Positions 1 to 10,123 of a stretch of DNA of 64,000 nt are shown here, piece after piece (within the stretch, counting starts at the first letter, position 1; every line of letters starts with the position of its first letter). The stretch spans positions 1 to 64,000 of the forward strand of contig JAFEMH010003616.1 of the NCBI GenBank assembly GCA_022495995.1, read 5' to 3'. The notes under the pieces are model-generated. The model was not told the DNA's origin. It did not search any database and worked only from the letters and a program-made list of their open reading frames with translations. A program made the translations under genes and the position numbers. This DNA is from Adenophora triphylla var. japonica (Eukaryota > Streptophyta > Magnoliopsida > Asterales > Campanulaceae).

Positions 1-1615
1 AGAGCTTGGCGTCCACGACGGTTTGTATTGGAGAACTTGGCGTCTCGACCGATTTTATTAGACATTTGGAGGTGGTCTTCGTTGGGGTTGTTTTCATCCA
101 TTTGTGGACATTGGGGGTCGTCTTTAGCAAGTTGCGGCACGCTCAGGAGCTTGTCTTTGCCAAGCGCGTAGGAAATCTTTGGAGAAGTTTGTCTTCATCC
201 GTTTGTGGACATTGGAGGTCGACTTTGGTGAAGATCATCCTTGCCGAAAAGGGGATTTGATTTCACGTTTGAATTCCTGCATTCGTTAGTGAAGAAGAAG
301 ATGCATATATGACATTCATGATGACGGATGCATGCATAGAGCCAAAAATGATTGTGAGAGTATCACCTGCATATGTTTGCGAGATGATGCATTTACTTGC
401 TTTCGAAGATGCACCTAGCCTAAGCTTTTGACGAGGAAATTATGATTTATGATCTTCAATTCACTTAGGATTTTTCCTATTGATTCAAGTTTTGTGCATG
501 CTACATGAGCCTTTGGGGAGATTTTTGTGGGGATGCGTGGTTATGTATGTGTACGGAAATTTGTTTGGAACGAATTTTGAGCATGTGGGGGATGAGAACC
601 CTTGATCGCGATTTAAACGGCGGTTGTTGGTGAGGTTTTGTCGGCCAGCATCACATGGACCTCAATTTTGATGAGATTGGGTTTGGATCCGGGTCTTGAT
701 TGGAATTTTCTCTCTCAATCTTGGTCATTTGAAGGCGTCTTTGACGAGGCTCTAGGGCACGTTGATATGAGTGAAGCTTCTTTCATTTGGGTGAGGCGCG
801 ACCTCGGCCGAAACCTTATCAGGAGAATGATTTGATGGAATTGCTAATGCGGGAGAAACCACGATCTTGAATCCCGATGCTACGGGAGAGGCTGCCGTGT
901 ACGAGTTACGAAAATTTGAAATTCTTTCTTGATAAAATTTGGGTCCAAAAGACCGTCTTGACAAAGCCCGGATCTGAGTAGGCAAAGCCTGGATTTTGAA
1001 GAAGTGACTTGGCGAATCTATCTCGTAGTGAAGAACGCAATGTGGACCCAAGGATGACTATAGAAGTCCCATCTTAAAGAGGCGATACGGAGAACATGGG
1101 AGGACCGCAGCAAGCCCCGGCGTGAAGAAACACAAAGCGGTCTTATTGCGAGACGAGTCATCATGTGACCAAGGAGGCACCCATCTTTTCGAATCTTAGT
1201 CAACCGATCAATGGACAAGACTTCAGGAATGTTTACGTGCTGGGGCACATCTTTTGAAAAGTGGGAATGAATCCCGATTTTGTGTATACACACTCGCTTT
1301 AGGTTTGACTCTTTTGAGAGAGTATAAGCGTTACAAGGTGTGGAAAAGTGTATGGTAGCCCCTGGCGACGGAAAGACGAGTGTTTGGCTCTATTTTCCTA
1401 TGATGTAGAGAGAAGACTTGTCGAGACACTTGAAAGAATTGTCTTATTCATGATAATCACAAAGGCCGCTTAAAACCCTTTGTTAATGTTCGGGTTATTC
1501 AATCCTAAATCTGATATGAACAAATATTTTGATTAATCACAAGGAGAAAACCAGCGATATCGAAAATCAAGCTTGGAAGGGCGGAAAGTGTATAGGGACG
1601 ATCCTTGATGAGACC

Positions 1616-1647
<32 letters not shown>

Positions 1648-1682
1648 GAGATTTGTTTGTGATTTCGGCCAGGACCATTTAC
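1..1682. other. E1 3' internal region, no gene recognised
   Basis: Moderate-GC sequence with only short open frames on both strands and no domain I recognise. By position it corresponds to the post-pol region of E1, where E2, E3 and E4 carry antisense genes, but I could not align any of it to the PMD protein. A pure T run lies near 1620-1647. Confidence 0.4.
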
Positions 1683-1730
1683 GGTTGCCTACGTTCCCTC
1701 CATTATGAAGAGCTCGAGTCGCCGTAGTTC
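1683..1730 (-). other. Conserved Tat hairpin motif, copy 1
   Basis: On the minus strand it begins GAACTACGGCG and ends GGAACGTAGGCAACC. Between them is a weak CTC/GAG stem. It is one of seven copies of the same motif in four elements (see findings). The position matches a post-pol location in E1. Confidence 0.7.
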
Positions 1731-2116
1731 GGGCCTATCCCGAATGAAAAGAGAACGAATGTTGAAATTCGAGGGTCCGAGGACCTTTGGGGATTTTGAG
1801 GATTTGGAGGATTGAATAACATATCCCCTTAGAGTGTCCCACGAAAGACACGGATGCGAAGCCCTCAGAGTGGGACATCCACGGCAAGTGTTTGTGAGGA
1901 GAAATGAAATATGCTCACGTGAAGGGAAGGAGTTGAATTTGCACGATCTTTGATTGGTAATTTTGGACCGAGATGGATTAGATTCCAATTTTAAGCAAGC
2001 AATGAAGCATTAATTTGATCTCGACATCGAGGATATTAGAATGGCTTGCTATCCGATAGGGACTGTAGTTGGGTTTCCGGGCTTCGATCGGCCATCGGGT
2101 GATTTTGGGAAATTTT

Positions 2117-2307
2117 GACCTCTTAAGATGAGAGGTCGGCCGGGCCTTTCTTGGCGAACCTCTAAAGATGAGAGGTTGGCTTGTAGGGACGTGTTTGGGA
2201 AATCTATGGCGAGGAAGATTGATTGCCTCTAAGAATGAGAGGTCAAATTTTGACTTTGGCCGGGCGAGGGTAATGGTGATGGGAGTATCCTCTAAAATTG
2301 AGAGGAT
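2117..2307. repeat. Four covarying 7-bp-stem hairpins
   Basis: Hairpins with 7-nt loops lie at 2117-2137 (GACCTCT/AGAGGTC), 2157-2177 (AACCTCT/AGAGGTT), 2224-2243 (CCTCT/AGAGG plus a wobble) and 2287-2307 (ATCCTCT/AGAGGAT). The outer stem bases differ between copies, but pairing is preserved in the three 7-bp copies. Loops are TAAGATG, AAAGATG, AAGAATG and AAAATTG. Spacing is irregular, so they are not a simple tandem array. Confidence 0.75.
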
Positions 2308-3499
2308 GGCTTGGGATTGGTTTAAGGTAATGATAAGAGGAAGTCCGAGCTACGACAACTTTTTGCGATCTTGCGAGAATTCGGGCTCCTTTTGATCATT
2401 GGAGAGCTTCTTGAGATGTCGGGGACTTTTGAGTTCTTCTTCTTTTTTTTTTTTTGGAAGGCTTCCTGAGTAGCTTGGAATTGTATCCGAGATTGTGAGG
2501 ATTTTAAAATCCTTCTTTTTTTTTTGTTTCTTTTTTGCTTTTTTTTTTGTTTTTTTTTGTTTTTTGTTTTTTTTGTTTTTTTTGACTTGGAAAGCTTCTG
2601 AGGAGTTGAGGATTATCTTTGTCCTTCCTTCATGGCTTGAGATAATTTGCGCATCGCCGATTCTCGAAGCTAACTTCTCGGGCTCGCTTGGACTTTCTCT
2701 CAGTATGGAGCAAAAATGATGGCTAAACCGGGTTTCAAAACACGCCGATCTTGAAATGAGAGGGTAGTGTTTAGTAAGGGTGAGGTAATGGCTTTCCTAT
2801 GGGTGAAAGGTTTCAACCGCAATCCCTCTTGGATGACCTAAACGAGATTAAGTCTTCATTGCTTGCTTAAGCTTTATATGAGAAAAGATCCATGCAAATT
2901 CATCGAGCAACGAGATGATGATGATGAAAGGGATGTGAGCATATGAGATGCAAGATGGGGAGTTGGTAAGCCCCAATTTGGGAAGGATATCAAGTGATTT
3001 TCTCACTCCGATTAGTTTAAATATTAATCATTTTCGAAGAATTAGTGGTTGAGCGGCACAAGTGATCATTTTGGATAAAACCATTTCAATTAAGTGTAAC
3101 GTGGGTGCGCGAAGTGATGTCTCGAGTCTAGCAAGAAAAGAAAAAGACTTATATTAAAAATTAGACACTTAACCACTATGTCCAAAATGGACTACAACGA
3201 CAAATGTCCAGGAAGGACTTAGGTGAAAGAAAAGTACTAGAACCTACGAAGGTTGACTCAAAAGACTATTTTAGAGATAGGTAGCCCCAGTCTAGCCGCT
3301 CTTTCTTTGTTGAACCATGCATCTATTCTTCGACGCCGGAGACGGGAGCTATTGCGAGACCTTTCCATCGGGATTTCCTTGGCAACTTTTTGCTCAATCC
3401 AACCATCTTCATTGCTGTGATGGTGGTTCATTGACCTTGCAAAGGGACGAGTCAAACTCCATTGTGCCCACAAGGCTTGAACCACCAAACTCGATCATG
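2308..3499. other. E1 region between hairpins and gag, T-rich
   Basis: No protein domain recognised. T-rich tracts with G interruptions occupy 2440-2585. The part near 3250-3500 may be the degraded gag/protease junction read on the minus strand, because short runs of gag-like C-terminal sequence end nearby. Confidence 0.35.
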
Positions 3500-5705
3500 T
3501 TGACACTCATGTTGTTAGGGAGCGGGTTATTGATAGTATTGGGTCCTTCAGCATCTCTAACCTCCCTTGCTCAATCAACCCTTGGATGGCCTTTTTCGGG
3601 GACGCAATCATCCGTCAGTGCCCATGGTGCGATGAAAGGCACAATGCTTGGAGGTATCCAAAGGAGCGTTGGGGTTTCTAGGCGATAATTTTCCAAAGGC
3701 CGGAGCAAACCTTCTCTCACCAAACCTCTGAAGATATCACTCAAAGGCATCCCAAAGTTTCTCAAGTCTTGGAGCCGGGATCTGGATGCATCGAGCTTCT
3801 TGGGAACAAAGGAAGTGGCATTGTTACGATCTGTCCCGCGTAGCCAATCGCCTCTTTGCCTTTAGCGAAAGTGAGAGTAGTTTTGGAGGGAGGAGCCCGA
3901 TATCCGTAGGCGGAGTGCGGCGGTCGGCTGGCGATTATAAGCCTTTTCAAACTTAGCCCGGAATTAACCATTGCACGCAAGTCGGCGTAGGGAAGTGGGC
4001 TGAGGGAAGCTCTCAAATGCGGCTTCAAGCATGAGCGAAAGATGTCTAAGCTGCTCCTCGTCGGAGGAGGAATGGCCATTTCACCGAGCTTTAAGTTCCA
4101 TCTCTTATAGAAATCCCCAATATTCTCATTAGAGTATTTGCATCGTTGTTTGCGAGTCAACTCTGTTTGTCTCCCACTCCAAGTTGGCTTTATACTTATA
4201 CGTGAAAATCTTGGTAATTTGTTCCCAAGTAGCCCTAGCTTCAGCCGCAATCGGAAAAACCATTTCAAAGCCCCGACTTCAAAGAGAGACTAAAGTAATC
4301 GGCCAACCGCTATTTGGTTTGTGCATCCCTTAGCCTTCATTGCCAAAGTATAGGTGTCCAAGTGAGTTTTAGGGCATGCACTCCGTCAAACAATTCCAGA
4401 GTGGGCATCACAAACTTGTGAGGCGGGGGACAATCAGTCGGGATCCGTAGGCCGAAGAGCGATGTTCTTTTTGGCGGTCAATTCGGCAATCTGTGCTTTC
4501 ATTTCCTTGTGTTGCTCCATAAACCAAGCCAATTGGGGATCCAAAGGCGGAGCGGGAATTCTGAGGCGATATTTGAGCTAGGAAGAGGACTAGCTGTTGG
4601 TGGTGCATTGGTGGAAGGAATACCATATCCGGAGCATAGGTGAAAACTTGTCCTTGGCCTAAATTACCACAGGGAGTGTAGGTAGGAGGAGCTGGGGCAA
4701 AAGGATAGAACCCGGCGACTTCTTTGTTGGCTTCCAATCGGCGAGAGGAGATGGAGGCAGATCACGAGGTAGCCATATGGCTTGGATTTTCGGAGTGAGG
4801 CCCATAAGTAGGCTTAAGTGCGGGTTCTTTGTCCACTGGTTGTTGAATTGCATGGCTGGTTGTGGCGAGGATGCATAGCAGAGAGGATACGTGGTCCTGG
4901 TGATTCGGATGAAACCGGGATGAAGGCTTGATAACCCATAGAAGTCGAGTGAATGGATTTGTGAAAGGCTGTGTGAGGAGCAACCGAACCGGTACCATTC
5001 GAGGAGGGGCTCCTGACGTGGCCCGTAACCGGATTGTGGCGGCATTCCAAATTGTGGTACATTGATGTGAAGGTCTGGATTGATCGGTTCCGGGCGAGGT
5101 GGGATTCCAATCTGGTGGCATTCCGAGGTATCCCCAACCAAGAGAGGACATTCCGTGACTTTGCCCCCACCGAGGAGCCGTGAACCGATTCGTCCCCCGT
5201 CAGCCGTGCATGGATCCGGTGGTCGACCCGGAGATCGAGGAACATGTGTTACGGTAGCACCGAAGGAGGTTGGTGGTGGCATCCTGGAGTAATCGGGCGA
5301 CCGAGATTGGGATTGTGGTCTTCCTCTTCTTCCACTGTGAAAGGTGCCATCCGGGTTGAGGCCCGGCCAATCCATGGCTTTTGATAGCCTCCATAAGGCT
5401 TCAACTGTGCTTCTGGCGCACTCTCATCTGTTCGGCTAGGCCGATTCCACCGTTGTCCCTGTCGAGGAGTCCCGGGAGGCGGAGTGACGTTGTCCCCATC
5501 GTTACCGGTTGATGCGGACATTCTAAGATTCGGAGTCGGAACAGACGGTGAAGGCGATGATGCGCTTGACTCTTCCCAACCGATTAAACGGTGATCCGGT
5601 GCCGAAACCAACCTTTATGCGGAGGCTGCGGGGGAAAGACACGAGGGTTCGGATGTCCAGGAATGGAAGGAGGGTAGGTGTTTGGGCTTTTGGCTCATGC
5701 AACAT
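3500..5705 (-). pseudogene. gag: Decayed gag polyprotein of E1
   Basis: Broken minus-strand frames align in order with the gag of E2. They comprise a proline-rich N-terminal part (about 5700-5250), a linker (5250-4410), the retrotrans_gag-like core with DFYKRWNLKLGEM and DLRAMVN (about 4270-3770), and the segment NFGMPLSDIFRGLV (about 3765). A zinc-knuckle remnant and an AIQGLIEQG-like C-terminus follow in another frame near 3600-3530. Gag forms the virus-like particle and binds element RNA. Several frameshifts and in-frame stops mean it cannot make a full protein. Exact ends are approximate. Confidence 0.8.
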
Positions 5706-6964
5706 GCGATTATTTGTTCATGTTTACTTAAAACATGTTTTATTAACCTAATCGGTTGGAAAAGATTGCTCTTCTTTTCGCAAACTACTCGATTCTGGAT
5801 CGGTGGGCCCCGTCACTACGTCTATAAGCCCCTCGTATTCCACCCGTATTTCGACCTCCCGGGGTGGACAGCCCCGGGCGAGGGTCCTATAGGGCAAGCG
5901 GGTCCCATCGACCGAAAGAAAACGATCCTAAAAGTCTGGCGGGTAATCGAGTCTTAACGAGCATTCGATGTAAATTACGGACAAAGGCGACGTCAAAAGT
6001 CAAGATCATGTCCAGGGGCTCGACGAAAAGTCGGCATGATTTGGGCGATAAGCGTCCACAATTGATCTTGACTTGTCGTCATTTAAGCCGTAATTAGGCA
6101 TGGAATATTCATTAATCCTTGATGACTCGGTGTCAATGCTTTGGGAGTCGGTGTATAATTTGTGCCGGTCGAGCCGAAGTCAAGGCGCCGGTCAATATCT
6201 TGGTCAAAGTCTGCGGCGGAAAACCGGCGAGAACTTCGGCGATTAGGGTCCCGAAAGATATTGAGTCGGTATGCCGACAAAGGCTTGAAAGGAAAGGTCT
6301 ATACACGAGACGGGGCATGACACGGACCGGACTAAAAACCAACGGGTCTCGGACAAAGTGTGTCACGGACAAGTGCATGGTCGACACGAGGCTCCATGGG
6401 ATGTTTGGGTAGTCCTGTGCTCATCCGAGAGGCGTAATAAGACCAAACGGATCGCGACAAGGATTTCCCCGGGTTAAGGACGTAGTGTGCAGTGTACGGT
6501 CACGTGCGCGTAGTGTGCAAGCGATCTATCTTCTTTTACGAGTAAAATAGGAATTTTTATGTGTCTTAAAAGGCATGATGCATGATTTTTTTGAATTTTT
6601 TGTTTTTTTTTTTTGAAAATTTTTTTTTTGAAATGAAATGAGCACATAAGCACATGAGCACAAAAATTCCAATAATTAGGGACTTTATTCCCGACAGTCA
6701 AAATTTTGACTTTTCCGAGGCGGCCAAAACAAACACGAAAACGTGCAAAAATCAACACACACAAAGCAAAGGATTTTCAAATGTTGAGACGGAAGCTTGA
6801 CCCTCAAAAAGCTTTTTTCTTTTTTTTTGAAAACAATGATACCGGTACGTGGGATTGTTAAACCACAATTTATCCCCGACTCGTGTTAGGAGGCGATAAC
6901 GGGAAGTTTAATGGTTTCCACCAATATACCAAATATCATTTTTTTTTTAGAAAAAGCTTATTAG
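5706..6964 (-). other. E1 untranslated leader
   Basis: Lies between the primer site and gag. About 5720-5930 is strongly similar to 26815-27020 of E2 (shared segments such as GTGGACAGCCCCGGGCGAGG), which sets homology of the two leaders. A shared stretch near 6475-6530 has GTAGTGTGCAGTGTA, which in E2 has expanded into a 33-bp tandem repeat. No coding signal. Confidence 0.65.
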
Positions 6965-6982
6965 TCCCCAGCGGAGTCGCCA
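6965..6982 (-). promoter_or_regulatory. Primer binding site of E1 (tRNA-Arg type)
   Basis: The minus strand reads TGGCGACTCCGCTGGGGA, one base downstream of the LTR end CACA. Its complement is the 3' end of a plant tRNA-Arg including CCA. tRNA-Arg priming is known for Ogre/Tat elements. It fixes the orientation and the LTR boundary. Confidence 0.9.
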
Positions 6983-8364
6983 CTGTGATGTACCCGATTT
7001 TTTTTGTGAAAATCAAAACGGAGTCGCCACGCCATTTTTGTTTTAAGGGCCAAAACTTTGAAAAATGCCCGAGATCAGAGATTTAGGTTCGGAGGTCATG
7101 TTACGCGTCGGGAAGGACGTTAGTGTGCACCCGACGCGCCTCGCAAAACGAGTCTTCCAAACATTTGAAATCCTTTTGTTGTGTGTGTGTGTGTGTGTGT
7201 GTTTTGACCAAAATAATTTGAAACTGGGAAAAGTGAAAATTGGGATCTCTTTTTAAGACTTTAAACTGATCCCATGATTTTTTGGAGAATTTTTGGGTTG
7301 AGTCTTGGCACTCAAAAGATTTTTGGATTTGAAAAGCAATTCTGCCAGAATGAAAGAAGGCAGTTGACCCTTGACTTTGAAATGGACTTAAAGGCTTCAA
7401 AACCTCAGAATCTGGGGAAAGTCCGAGAATGAAAGTTGCTTAAAACACCCTAAATAGGGTTTCTGCAAAGAAACTTTCCATTTTGGAAGTAATTTGAGGG
7501 TCAAAACCTTCTGGAAATCTCAGATGTGAAATCTGGATTTCCAGAAGCTGATGAACTGGCCTCTAAAAGAAAAATGAAAAAAGGAGTTTTACTTACTCAA
7601 AAAATAAAATAAAAATATGTCTGGAAAGATCTAGATGTTGGCTACAAAAAGTGTTTTGTAGTCAACATCCAATTCCAAGTTTTACTGGGTCCAAAAAATA
7701 AGAAAATGGACTGAGGTCTCAGAACAATGCTACTGGACAGCAAGATGTTCTTGAGGGAAAATGTGATTTTTGGGGGATTTGCATCTATGTTCACCCCATT
7801 TTCATCCCTAGACTTGATACCACTACTTTTTATTGAGTGGTTATCATATTCAAGTCATCCTTGGGGAATTTATGGGGTTTAAACATGTCCTTTGCAAAGG
7901 GAAAGGGGATATTTTGTAGAAATGAAATTAAAGAGAAAAAATCAATTTAGAGATGTAAAATATAGACCATTTGAGATGGTCATTCATGAAGATGAACTTC
8001 AAGATGACCATCTTGGGTCAAAACTCAAGTTAAACTAAACATCAAGTAGATCCAAGTAAGAAGAACAAGATGAACAAGAAGTCAAAAGTGAATTTTAGGG
8101 TTTTGAGAAGGAGGGCTTTACCAATGGTGACACCCTATCTTCCTAGGCTTGGAATTTGACTTGAGGAGTATCAAGATTTGGTGTTTGGCTTGAGGAGTAT
8201 CAAGGTTTGGTGTTTGTATTTGTGTGTGGAGTGAGATTGGGAAAGATTCAAGAGAAAATAGTGGCAATCTAGAGATTCCCACTGTTTTCTCTCTATATTT
8301 CTCGCCGTAACTTCGTTGTGCTGTGATCAAAATGTGTTGTGTAAACCGAGAGAGGAGGGTTCAA

Positions 8365-8370
8365 TTTATA
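8365..8370 (-). promoter_or_regulatory. Candidate TATA box in the E1 LTR
   Basis: TATAAA on the minus strand, preceded by GGGGT. This is the more likely core promoter if the U3 spans 9997-8370, because about 1.4 kb of R/U5 then follows, similar to E2 (about 1.0 kb). Confidence 0.45.
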
Positions 8371-8698
8371 ACCCCTGTGAGAGTCAAACATATCCGCGTG
8401 GACAAGGTTGGTCGCGTGCCTTTGTTCATTAATTACGGCTTCGGGCTTTGGACGGGGAAGAATAATCTTTTCAAAATTCAAATTAATCGGCTTTTGTTCC
8501 AGCCATTTCTATTTAGGGTTTTTCTTATTTCTTTTGCTTTTTTGATTCCTTTTCTTGGTTTATCTTTTTTTGGCAATCCCTAATCTACCCTTACTTGGTT
8601 AGAAATGTTAGGAATGTTAGGAATTGTTAGAAATGTTATAACTTTCGTTAATTTTCTAACGAAAAAGCTACCAACTCAAATTGGAGCACTTACAGGGA

Positions 8699-8710
8699 TG
8701 TCGGACGACA
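8699..8710. promoter_or_regulatory. E1 family inverted repeat TGTCGGACGACA (single)
   Basis: Arms TGTCG/CGACA around GA. One of several copies in the E1 LTR. No partner is seen at a fixed distance. Confidence 0.65.
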
Positions 8711-8866
8711 GGAAGCCTCCTGGTCAGATTGCCTCATACAATACCAAGGCTGCTCTGGGATCTGGGACAAGATTATTTCAACTATGAAGGAACACTATTC
8801 AGGGTCTGAGCTCATTTTGGGGTTGATTGGAGTGAGCAAAGTCAAGATTGACTTTTAATGATACGG

Positions 8867-8912
8867 ATGTCATATGACATAGGACACCCGAGAATGTCCA
8901 AGTCATATGGCA
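8867..8912. promoter_or_regulatory. E1 family palindrome pair (diverged)
   Basis: A perfect palindrome ATGTCATATGACAT at 8867-8880 and a weaker one, GTCATATGGC, centred at 8906.5. The centres are 33 bp apart. The core differs from TGTCGTCCGACA by an AT-rich centre. Confidence 0.6.
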
Positions 8913-9072
8913 AACCGCCTCCATCAATTTATTGCACCCAAATAGAACTTAGGCTCCCAAAGTAGTGGTAACTGGACCAAAACTACTTGAACAAGATTTG
9001 GGTTACAAAAGGGGGATCAATTCTGATAGACCTGAAGTCCAAGAAAAGTTGTACAGCCTTCTGGGAACTCTA

Positions 9073-9117
9073 TTTCGTATGACACAGGACCTCTTGAGAG
9101 TCCTATGTCGTCCGACA
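9073..9117. promoter_or_regulatory. E1 family inverted-repeat pair
   Basis: TTTCGTATGACA (9073-9084) and TGTCGTCCGACA (9106-9117), centres 33 bp apart, the same spacing as the pair at 8867-8912. Both sit in the U3 part of the LTR. Confidence 0.65.
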
Positions 9118-9753
9118 TAAGCAGCCTGTTTCAGTGCCCTTCAGTCAGGTTGATCCCACCTTGTTCCCAAAGCAAACCAAACTATATTTATTAACTGAAA
9201 GCAGTAAAATAGTAACACTAGGTGAGTATTATGGGAGGATCACATGGCTTTAATGGCCAAATGTGATGAATCACATATCTATGGCCATTTTCATGTAGCC
9301 ATCACCTCCTAACTCAATGGAAACCAAACAAGATTCAAACTTTAATGGTGCTAATGCCACCAAATATTCAGATCTGAGGTGGGGAGAAGTGAATATGGGA
9401 GATTCACCTCTCCACCACCTTTATCATGTAAAATCCCAAATATTTCACATAATATAAAGATATATAAGCATGCAAGATGATATAGATGTATGCAAGAGTA
9501 AATCAGAGAGAGAGAGGGTTTAGTGGCTACCTATTGTAGTCCACAAGGTAAAGACACCAATAGTATGGTGTTTACCCCTTCAACACACAAACAAGGAAGG
9601 ATTTCTTTGGATCTTGGCTTGGGTATGTGTATGTATGAGGAGGGAGGTGAGTATGCGTGTGAGAGAGAGAGGATGAGACTCTATTTTGACAGAGTTTCCT
9701 CCCTTACCAAAATCCTCCCAAAAAGTCCTCCCTAAATGATCAGCCATGCCTTG

Positions 9754-9761
9754 TATTTATA
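9754..9761 (-). promoter_or_regulatory. TATA box of the E1 LTR (second candidate)
   Basis: TATAAATA on the minus strand. The inverted-repeat pair at 9784-9837 lies about 25 bp upstream of it, the same order as in the E2 LTR. Confidence 0.5.
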
Positions 9762-9783
9762 GGCAGGCTGATGGGACGTCCTA

Positions 9784-9837
9784 TGTCGTCCGAAAAAGGG
9801 AGTTAAACCGCCTTTGGATAGCCGGTGTCGGACGACA
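9784..9837. promoter_or_regulatory. E1 family inverted-repeat pair next to TATA
   Basis: TGTCGTCCGA at 9784-9793 (second arm decayed) and TGTCGGACGACA at 9826-9837. The centres are 42 bp apart. Confidence 0.65.
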
Positions 9838-9997
9838 GCGTACAGCTTTATGGCACAGTTGGGCCGAATGGATGGCAGGCCCAATGGGTTGAGTGATTAA
9901 ATGGATAATTGGGCTCAAATTGCATTTTAGAAAATAAATGAGCCCAAAAATCAAGGAAAGTGGACCCAAAACACGAGTTCGGGTCGGGGTACTCACA

Positions 9998-10123
9998 GAT
10001 GCTTAATTCCGCTGCGCATGGACCCGTAAAACCCAACATTTTATTATTTGCATTTTTTCTCCCTCTCCAGTTTCTCATCCTAATCTTGCTTGGGGACAAG
10101 CAAGAGCTTAGTGTGGGGGAGTT
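9998..10123 (+). mobile_element. 3' internal end of an Athila-like element with polypurine tract
   Basis: Ends with CTTGGGGACAAGCAAGAGC and then GTGTGGGGGAGTT directly before the LTR. This phrase is typical of the 3' end of Athila Ty3/gypsy elements, where the G-rich tract primes plus-strand DNA synthesis. The rest of the internal region is missing because E1 adjoins at 9997. Confidence 0.7.

Larger units (their letters stand above)
1..9997 (-). mobile_element. Tat-lineage Ty3/gypsy retrotransposon E1 (3' part outside window)
   Basis: Read on the minus strand, the order is a 5' LTR (9997 down to 6984), a primer site matching a tRNA-Arg 3' end, a leader, decayed gag, then about 3 kb without recognisable pol. 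The tRNA-Arg primer and the CX2HX4HX4C-type gag knuckle region point to the Tat/Ogre/Retand lineage. Protease, reverse transcriptase and integrase are not visible, so the copy is internally deleted. The leader is clearly similar to that of E2 (26.8-27.9 kb), so E1 and E2 are related subfamilies. Its LTR abuts an Athila-like 3' end at 9998, consistent with E1 having inserted there. Its other end is off the window, so no target duplication can be checked. Confidence 0.8.
6984..9997 (-). repeat. 5' LTR of E1 (about 3.0 kb)
   Basis: On the minus strand it starts TGTGAGTACCCCGACC and ends GGTACATCACA, followed by G and the primer site. The U5 part (about 7210-7060) resembles that of E2, including a CA/GT microsatellite at the same place (7182-7201) and a segment with CTCGTTTTGCGAGGCG. 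Two TATA boxes lie inside (9754-9761 and 8365-8370), so either the U3 is long or an insertion or duplication lengthened the LTR. No partner LTR is in the window. Confidence 0.75.

Noticed and set aside
2495..2719. Open frame with a phenylalanine-rich hydrophobic N-terminus resembling a membrane protein
   Set aside because: It is produced by T-rich low-complexity sequence in the E1 3' region.
4659..5611. Several overlapping proline- and serine-rich frames on the minus strand as separate genes
   Set aside because: They are different frames of one decayed E1 gag region. Only the frame matching E2 gag is meaningful.
6965..6982. tRNA gene fragment
   Set aside because: Only the 18-base 3' end complement is present, at LTR borders in three elements. 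It is a primer binding site, not a tRNA gene.
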